From contig CAZOKO010000041.1 of assembly GCA_964580455.1 (NCBI GenBank), positions 1 to 20,995 on the forward strand: a DNA stretch of 20,995 nt. The letters run 5' to 3'. How positions within the stretch are numbered: position 1 is the stretch's first letter; each line of letters begins with the position of its first letter. The notes beneath the pieces were generated by a model. The model did not search any database. It was not told the DNA's origin and saw nothing but the letters and a program-made list of their open reading frames with translations. Source of the DNA: CAZOKO01 sp964580455 (GTDB taxonomy: Bacteria; Desulfobacterota; WTBG01). This document shows positions 15,754 through 20,995 of the stretch, piece by piece. Made by a program: the position numbers and the translations under genes.

Positions 15754-16824
15754 CTAGTTACCTTTTATCACGATCTTACCCTTAGGCTCTGATATGACTT
15801 CTCCAATGATGGCTGCTTCTTTAATACCTGCCTTTTTTAATCGGTTGAAGAGTTCATCTGCCTTTTCTTTTGCTACAGAAATTAAAAGCCCTCCGGATGT
15901 TTGGGGGTCAAAGAGGATATCAATCATTTCAGGAGATAGAGCCGGATCCATTTCGATCTGATTAACACGAAATTTCTTATTTCGATGCGTTCCTCCTGGA
16001 ACCAGTCCTTCCCGGGCATATTCTTCTGCTTCGGGGAAAAAGGGAATTGAGGAGGCATAAAACAACATTCCCACTGCACTTTCATCCACCATTTCACATG
16101 CATGACCCAGAAAACCGAAACCTGTGATATCTGTGCAGCTGTTAACTCCTACCATTTGCATTATCTCAGAGGCAGCCTTGTTTAATGTGATCATAGATTG
16201 GATGACTTTGGAAACAGAATATTCAGATGCCATTTTTGCTTTTAATGCTGTGTTAATGATTCCTGTGCCCAGCGGCTTGGTGAGTATGAGCTTATCGCCA
16301 ACCTTAGCAGCTGCATTGGTGATGACCTTTTCAGGATGAATTGTCCCAGTAACCGAGAGCCCATATTTTAACTCTGCGTCTTCAACGCTGTGTCCGCCTA
16401 CCAGAGTCACTTTCGCCTCTCTCATTTTATCCAGACCACCCTTTAGTATTTCATTTAATACTGATATGTCCATGGACTGCATTGGAAAGCAAACCACGTT
16501 CATAGCAGTTAGTGGAATACCCCCCATGGCATAAATGTCAGAGAGGGCATTTGCCGCAGCAATTTGACCAAATGTATAAGGGTCATCTACAATGGGAGTA
16601 AAGTAATCGATAGTTTGAATGAGAGCTAGATCATCAGATATTCTATAGACACCGGCATCGTCAGAATGTTCCAGTCCCACAATCAGATTTGGATCATCTA
16701 TCATGTCTAGTCCCTTTAGAGCTTTTTCCAGATCCTCCGGACCCAATTTAGAAGCTCACCCCGCACCTTTTACTGTTTCTGTAAGGCAGGGATGATTTGC
16801 TTGATTGTTAACAGGTGTTTTCAT
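15754..16824 (-). CDS. selD: selenide, water dikinase (selenophosphate synthetase), itself a selenoprotein with UGA-encoded Sec23
   Basis: A 356-residue enzyme that makes selenophosphate from selenide and ATP, the selenium donor for Sec and selenouridine. The frame contains one TGA (16758-16756), read as Sec23 in KGAGUASKLGPEDL, exactly where E. coli SelD has Cys17 in GAGCGCK; Lys26 aligns with the essential Lys20. A naive start at the TTG at 16746 would remove both catalytic residues. The ATG at 16824 has AAGGA 6 nt upstream. Downstream motifs: HSDDAGVY, IDYFTPIVDDPYTFGQIAAANALSDIYAMGG, LVGGHSVED, DITGFGFLGHACEM and DPQTSGGLL. A SECIS-like hairpin follows the TGA. It converges with cobO. A genome with this gene should also encode selA, selB and selC, none of which is in the window. 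Confidence 0.95.
16719..16757 (-). promoter_or_regulatory. bacterial SECIS element candidate in selD
   Basis: Starting inside the TGA, GAGCTT pairs with AAGCTC 27 nt downstream (6 bp), and within it GGGTCC pairs with GGATCT (G-U pairs allowed) around a GGA loop. The loop begins 18 nt after the UGA and contains an early G, consistent with SelB-binding bacterial SECIS hairpins, which lie immediately 3' of the Sec codon inside the coding region. Confidence 0.7.
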
Positions 16825-16961
16825 CTTGCTTCCTTCTTCTTTATTTTTTTATAAGCTGTACATAATTATTTATAACAATTATCATTTTTACATTTAGCAG
16901 AGATTATTTCAACAGAAATATTGATTTTAGATTGCCTATGATAAAGTAAGGTAGTAATATA

Positions 16962-17025
16962 GGATTGAGGGATTGAGGGATTGCGGAATTCAGGGATTAA
17001 AGCATTAAAGAACTGAAGAATAGGG
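16962..17025. repeat. degenerate period-8 tandem repeat
   Basis: Consecutive octamers read GGATTGAG, GGATTGAG, GGATTGCG, GAATTCAG, GGATTAAA, GCATTAAA, GAACTGAA, GAATAGGG: at least seven units of a G-R-A-T-T-x-A-x pattern decaying left to right. It is noncoding and lies upstream of the flavoprotein gene. Confidence 0.7.
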
Positions 17026-17106
17026 GGCAGGGTTCAGTAGAAAATAATTAATCTCTGCGGTTTTAACGAGTTCTGCGTGAAATGGAAGTACAATGAAAGG
17101 AGGATT

Positions 17107-17685
17107 ATGATGAAAGTAGTTGCATTTAACGGAAGTCCGAGAAGGGAAGGGAACACATATCAGTCCATTCAGGTAGTACTGGAGGAATTGAAAAAGGAAG
17201 GTATTGAAACGGAAACTATTCAGATTGGGGGCAAGAATATTCATGGTTGTATAGCGTGTTATAAATGTTTTGAAAATAAGGACAAAGAATGTTCGATTAA
17301 AAATGATGACTTAAACAATTACATTAAGAAAATGATAGATGCTGATGGTATTATTATAGGTTCTCCTGTTTACTTTAGCAATGTCACCAGTGAGGTGAAA
17401 GCCTTTATGGACCGCGCTGGTTTGGTAGCCAGAGCTAACGATAATTTTCTCAATAAGAAAGTTGGTGCTTCGGTGATTGCAGTGAGAAGGGCAGGGGCGA
17501 CATTCGCTTTCTCAGCCATCAATTTTTTCTTCCTTATTCAACAGATGATTGTTCCAGGGTCAATCTATTGGAATCTGGCTATTGGGAGGGACGCTGGTGA
17601 GGTGCAAAATGATGAGGAAGGGATGATGACTTTTAAGACGCTGGGTCAGAATATGGCATGGCTGCTTAAAAAAATAAAAACCTGA
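17107..17685 (+). CDS. iron-sulfur flavoprotein / NADPH-dependent FMN reductase family
   Basis: A 192-residue flavodoxin-fold protein from the ATG at 17107 (AAAGGAGG is 3-4 nt upstream; the adjacent ATG at 17110 is equally possible). An upstream in-frame ATG at 17077 is not preferred because the Shine-Dalgarno lies inside it. The FMN phosphate loop is GSPRREGNT (9-17) and the second FMN contact is GSPVYFSNVTSEVKAFMDR. Between them is CIACYKCFENKDKEC (Cys48, 51, 54, 62), a compact CX2CX2CX7C set like the 4Fe-4S ligand motif of archaeal/bacterial iron-sulfur flavoproteins (Isf). Those transfer electrons or reduce small oxidants such as peroxide or oxygen; substrate and partner here are unknown. 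It stands alone, 75 bp before the release-factor-like gene. Confidence 0.85.
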   Translation: MMKVVAFNGSPRREGNTYQSIQVVLEELKKEGIETETIQIGGKNIHGCIACYKCFENKDKECSIKNDDLNNYIKKMIDADGIIIGSPVYFSNVTSEVKAFMDRAGLVARANDNFLNKKVGASVIAVRRAGATFAFSAINFFFLIQQMIVPGSIYWNLAIGRDAGEVQNDEEGMMTFKTLGQNMAWLLKKIKT

Positions 17686-17756
17686 TTTTGGCCAAAGATT
17701 CACCCCGTCAGAAATAAACGAAGTCTGCGGAAACGTTTTAATCTGCGTCCCATATT

Positions 17757-18179
17757 ATGTCAATTTTTAAGATATCAGCAGAAAAAGAAAAGGCTCTCTT
17801 AGAGCGAATGTGTCAGTTACAGGTTTCTGAAAAAGATCTGGAGGAGACCTTTGTGCGTGCTTCAGGGCCTGGTGGACAGAAGGTCAATAAAACCTCAAGC
17901 TGTGTTTTTATACGGCATATTCCTACAGGTCTATCAGTGAAGTGTCAGCGTGATCGTTCTCAGGCTGTAAATCGTTTTATTGCAAGGAGACTACTCCTGG
18001 ATAAAATTGAACGTATGCAGAAAGGAATCATCAGCAAGGAAAGAGAGAAAATTGAGAAGATAAGACGACAGAAAAGAAAGCGTTCAAAACGTGCCAAGGA
18101 AAAAATGCTGGCAGAAAAACATCTTCAGTCTGAAAGAAAGAAACTCCGTTCTACATTAGAGATAGACTTAGAAGAATAG
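17757..18179 (+). CDS. release-factor-like protein with GGQ motif (ribosome rescue peptidyl-tRNA hydrolase type)
   Basis: A 140-residue protein holding only the catalytic domain of class I release factors: ASGPGGQKVNKTSS (35-48, GGQ at 39-41), then CVFIRHIPTGLSVKCQRDRSQAVNRFIARRLL, followed by a long basic helical tail (residues 95-130, KERE...KRKRSKRAKEK). It lacks the codon-recognition domains of RF1 and RF2. Such stand-alone proteins (ArfB/YaeJ, and the MTRFR/C12orf65-like group) enter stalled ribosomes through the basic tail and hydrolyse peptidyl-tRNA. The HIPTG...VKC pattern is closer to the MTRFR-like group than to ArfB. No Shine-Dalgarno is visible before the ATG. Catalytic residues are intact. 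Confidence 0.88.
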   Translation: MSIFKISAEKEKALLERMCQLQVSEKDLEETFVRASGPGGQKVNKTSSCVFIRHIPTGLSVKCQRDRSQAVNRFIARRLLLDKIERMQKGIISKEREKIEKIRRQKRKRSKRAKEKMLAEKHLQSERKKLRSTLEIDLEE

Positions 18180-18379
18180 TAATGACGTAACTATTCGTCC
18201 TATTGCCATTCATGATACCCCACTATAATTCCTGCTGCTACATATCTTTAAATCCAGCAAAAAATGTTTCTATTGATATAAAATCCAATATTTTATTAAG
18301 TATTTCATATTATAACCGAATATTATTAAATAGATTGTTCGTTTTAGTTGTAGGATTTTCAGAACGTTGGAGGTAGACA

Positions 18380-20295
18380 ATGAGAACTTACAGAGATTTA
18401 TTTTTCTTGATTATTGTAAATCTTCTGTTTTCCTCGGCGTTTGTCATGGCTGAGGATTTTAGGGATTTTGCAGAGCTGGATTTGGAAGCAATGCTCAATA
18501 CAGAAGTAATCACTGCTTCCAAAAGGGTACAGAAGATATCAGAAGCTCCAAATGCTATCAATGTAATCAATGCAGATGATATCAAACGTTCAGGGGCGGT
18601 GGATTTGCCTGACCTCTTCCGTATGGTTCCAGGGGTTGATGTAGCCAATATTTATGGAAACTGTTACGGCGTATCTTCAAGAGGTTTTAATGAGAGGTAT
18701 GCTCAGAGGATGCTGGTAATGATTGATGGCAGAAGTATCTACACACCTTTCTTCGGTGGTGTATTTTGGGAAAATGAGGAAATCTTTCTGGAAGATATAA
18801 AACAGATTGAGGTTATTCGGGGACCAGGAGCAACACTCTGGGGAGCTAATTCGGTAAATGGAGTCATTAATATTATCACCAAGGATCCAGAAGAAGATCA
18901 GGGTTTTATGGTTACAGGAAAAGTTGGTAATAAACGTTTTAGAGAGAACGTTACCAGATATAGTGATACTATTGCCGATAAATTGAGTTTCAGCCTTACA
19001 GGAGGTTACAGGGAGGATGAGGGAACACGAGGAGTGAATGATTACCGTCGTGTGCCGAAAGTTACAGGCAGGTTGAAATATAGGTTTTCTGACCATTCAC
19101 TTCTCCACTTCTATGCTGGGGTCAATGAATCTGAGATTGGTTTGGATTTGACCAAGTATACACCTCGTACAGATGCTCATTTTCGCTCCAATTACCAGAT
19201 GTTACGCTGGGAGCATAAGTTTTCTGAGAGCTCTCTCAATTTCACATTCAGGCATACCGCAATTTTTATGAAGTTCACAGTGATGACAAGGAGGTTGACA
19301 TTAAGAATGATAGTTATGATGTAGAAATGCAGCATTCATTTGCTCTGGGGAAGAGAAATCATATCGTTTGGGGTGGTAATTACCGCACCACGGAAGCTGA
19401 CTCCAATTATCTTAATCCCGAAACCGACCATGACGATATCCTGGGATTCTTCTTGCAGGATGAGCTAAAGGTACTTGATAATTTAAGCTTAGTTGCCGGG
19501 ATAAAGTATGAAAAAAACTCCTTTACCGGAGGGGATTGGTCACCACGTGGATGCATTCTTTTCTCCCCCTGGACCAATCATCATTTCCGCTTTTCTGTCT
19601 CAAGAGCTCTCAGGACGCCTTCCTATGTAGAAGACAGTTTCTATACGGTATCAACTATGCCACCTCCCTTAACAGCTATTCCAATGGCTTTGGTGGTGGG
19701 TAATGAACACCTGGACCCGGAGAGAATGACCGCCTTTGAACTGGGATATCGAACTACTCTCTTTAAGAAAATAGGGCTTAATATAGAGCTTTACTATAAT
19801 GAAATAGATAATGTTATTGAAAATGTAATTTTAAGACAGACATGGCCAATTTTAATTAGCTGGGAAAATGGATACAATGCTACTGCCAAGGGAATAGAGA
19901 TTGAAGCAGATTTTCCTATCACCCCATGGTGGAGACTAAAAGCAAATTATACTTTTCAAGAAGTGGAGTATAAGAGAGTCAATGAGGATGTATCCGGAAC
20001 ACCCAAACATAAGTTCAATATTGGTTCATCCTTTACCTTTAAAAACGGCTTCTCACTTGATCTATGGGTTCACTTTGTGGATGAAACCAAATGGAGAGGA
20101 TTAGTTGGAGATGTTAAGGTTGATGACTACCTGAGATTTGACATGAAGATTTCCCAAAAGCTTTTTAACGATAAGGTGGAGTTATCGCTGGTGGGGCAGA
20201 ATTTGTCAGATAAACTTCATCCAGAGACTTCTGATGCAACAGCAACTTATGAAATAGATCGGTTAGTCTATGGTCAGATTACATTGAATTTTTAA
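18380..20295 (+). pseudogene. TonB-dependent outer-membrane receptor, frameshifted
   Basis: The gene starts at the ATG at 18380 (GGAGG 7 nt upstream), with a signal peptide ending near VMA/EDF and a plug domain (about residues 40-165: VITASKRVQKISEAPNAI, MVPGVDVANIYG, MLVMIDGRSIYTPFFGG, IEVIRGPGATLWGANSVNG). The frame breaks near 19245: frame 1 reads SSLNFT then goes off into a non-homologous stretch to a stop at 19324, whereas the next frame begins IQAYRNFYEVHSDDKEVDIK at 19246 and runs on to 20295, ending in the outer-membrane Phe (ITLNF). One inserted base (ACATT to ACAATT) restores a protein of about 638 residues. Both halves are well preserved, so the lesion is recent or a sequencing error. 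The substrate is uncertain; heme, siderophore or corrinoid are typical. It precedes a YfiR-like gene. Confidence 0.85.
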
Positions 20296-20340
20296 TACAT
20301 GTCACCCCTACCCCATGAGAGAATGTGTCATAATAGAAAA

Positions 20341-20420
20341 TGGTAGCCGCAAGCTTTAGCTTGCGTTTAGAAAATGTAATAATTTCTTTCTGTTTCGCAG
20401 CCTAAAGGCTGCGGCTACCA
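20341..20420. mobile_element. 80-bp MITE/REP-like palindromic element
   Basis: Terminal inverted repeats TGGTAGCCGC (20341-20350) and GCGGCTACCA (20411-20420). Inside are two perfect 7-bp hairpins, CGCAAGC-TTTA-GCTTGCG (20348-20365) and CGCAGCC-TAAA-GGCTGCG (20396-20413), which are themselves mirror-related. It is noncoding and GC-rich against an AT-rich background, in the gap between the receptor and YfiR-like genes. Confidence 0.7.
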
Positions 20421-20446
20421 CAAAAATACATAACTTGACAAACTTT

Positions 20447-20942
20447 ATGATCAAAAACATAAAAGAAATTAAATTTCTGATGGTTTTAAAATACTTTCTA
20501 ATTGCTTCTATCGTCACTATTAGTCTCTTTCCACCCCATTCATCAGCAGCCGATTTGGAAGTATCAGTTGAACTTCAGGCTAAACTGTTCTTAACAGCGC
20601 TAACCTATGATAAAAATCTGGAAATGAGAGCAGGCAAACAATTGAATATTGGGCTCCTCTACTTTCCTGAAGTATCTCAATCTAAAGAAGAAGCCTTGGA
20701 CTTTTCTAATGTATTAGAAAGCTTTAAAGATAAAAAGGTGAGTGGCCGAAGTATTGGTAAAGTTTTGCTTGCCTACAATGGTAATGTTGACCTCAAAAAT
20801 AGTATTTCAACTAATGATATCAACGTGCTTTATATTGCCTCTGGTAAAAATATCTTGTTAATGAGGTCTCAAAAGTGGCCAGATCTGAAAAGGTGATATC
20901 CTTAACTAGTGTAGTTGAATATGTAGCTGAGTGTAGGATATC
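20447..20942 (+). pseudogene. YfiR/DUF4154-like periplasmic protein, frameshifted and probably cut by an insertion sequence
   Basis: From the ATG at 20447 (a TTG at 20435 is also in frame): a hydrophobic N-terminus with a signal peptide ending near SSA, then QAKLFLTALTYDKNLE, LNIGLLYFP, FSNVLESFKDKKVSGRSI and NDINVLYIASGKN, the pattern of YfiR-like (DUF4154) proteins. The original frame stops at 20896 after an unrelated tail, but one frame over, from about 20872, it reads KVARSEKVISLTSVVEYVAE, the expected continuation (LT-S-V-x-E-Y-V). The frames join at a run of four A (20871-20874); a fifth A restores the protein. The frame then meets an IS-like end at about 20932-20943. TonB receptor, DUF4154 protein and signalling protein is a familiar neighbourhood, and YfiR represses a diguanylate cyclase in Pseudomonas. 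Confidence 0.7.
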
Positions 20943-20995
20943 TGATCTTCCCCCGAAAAAATGGACACAGGGTTAGGCTGCTTTAGTATCGATCC
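20943..20995. mobile_element. probable insertion-sequence terminus at the window edge
   Basis: TGATCTTCCCCCGAAAAAATGGACAC followed by AGGGTTAGGC resembles the terminal inverted repeat of IS3-type elements (C-rich run, A-run, TGGACA). It abruptly ends the YfiR-like homology. Only 53 bp are present, so no transposase can be seen; a start at the TGT at 20932 is also possible. Confidence 0.4.

Noticed and set aside
18180..18379. Cobalamin riboswitch upstream of the TonB receptor gene
   Set aside because: The leader is AT-rich without the B12 box, so a corrinoid substrate for the receptor is not supported.
20880..20900. TGA at 20894-20896 in the YfiR-like gene read as selenocysteine, given the Sec-using genome
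   Set aside because: The residues just before it (WPDLKR) do not fit the family, while a one-base shift upstream gives a family-like continuation. A frameshift explains the data better.
1..20995. CRISPR array, tRNA or rRNA genes, prophage or a novel defence island
   Set aside because: No regularly spaced repeats, cloverleaf, rRNA segment or phage/defence gene set was found; the only defence-like element is an ordinary toxin-antitoxin pair.

Overview
This is an AT-rich window from a Gram-negative bacterium. Outer-membrane lipoproteins, a TonB-dependent receptor and periplasmic proteins support the Gram-negative call. The cell very probably makes selenoproteins, because selD itself carries an in-frame TGA selenocysteine codon. 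It also has a B12 adenosyltransferase, a c-di-GMP-type PilZ protein and a RecG with a long N-terminal extension. This fits Desulfobacterota or a neighbouring uncultured lineage, but nothing here fixes the taxonomy.

Layout. From 1 to 2300, two lipoprotein genes (a jelly-roll-like protein and a TolB/PD40 beta-propeller protein) lie between two copies of one dispersed repeat that starts with GTCATTGCGAGG. From 2397 to 4054 is a stress-sensing operon on the minus strand: ECF sigma factor, zinc-finger membrane anti-sigma factor and Spy/CpxP-like periplasmic protein, with overlapping genes and an ECF-type promoter candidate at its head. From 4142 to 7124 is a carbohydrate-active pair: a secreted right-handed beta-helix protein, broken by one in-frame TAA, followed 1 nt later by a GH5 glycosidase. 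A two-TM membrane protein and a cysteine synthase follow, then a PilZ gene and a small lysine-rich gene.

From 10252 to 14427 are housekeeping genes: a DUF523 protein and purM on the minus strand, divergent from recG. From 14513 to 15029 is a RelE-like toxin and ribbon-helix-helix antitoxin pair with a palindromic operator candidate. cobO and selD converge tail to tail with a 2-bp gap. A probable iron-sulfur flavoprotein and a GGQ-motif release-factor-like rescue protein follow. The right end (18380 to 20995) holds a TonB receptor gene and a YfiR/DUF4154-like gene, each broken by an apparent single-base loss. The sequence then runs into what looks like the terminal repeat of an insertion sequence.

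The most informative observation is the selD gene. Its true start is at 16824, not the TTG at 16746, and a TGA at 16756-16758 encodes Sec23, with a bacterial SECIS-like hairpin directly after it. No clear undescribed multi-gene defence or biosynthetic system was found. The other notable points are three broken genes, several intergenic repeat families (one a period-8 degenerate tandem repeat) and a few candidate operators.
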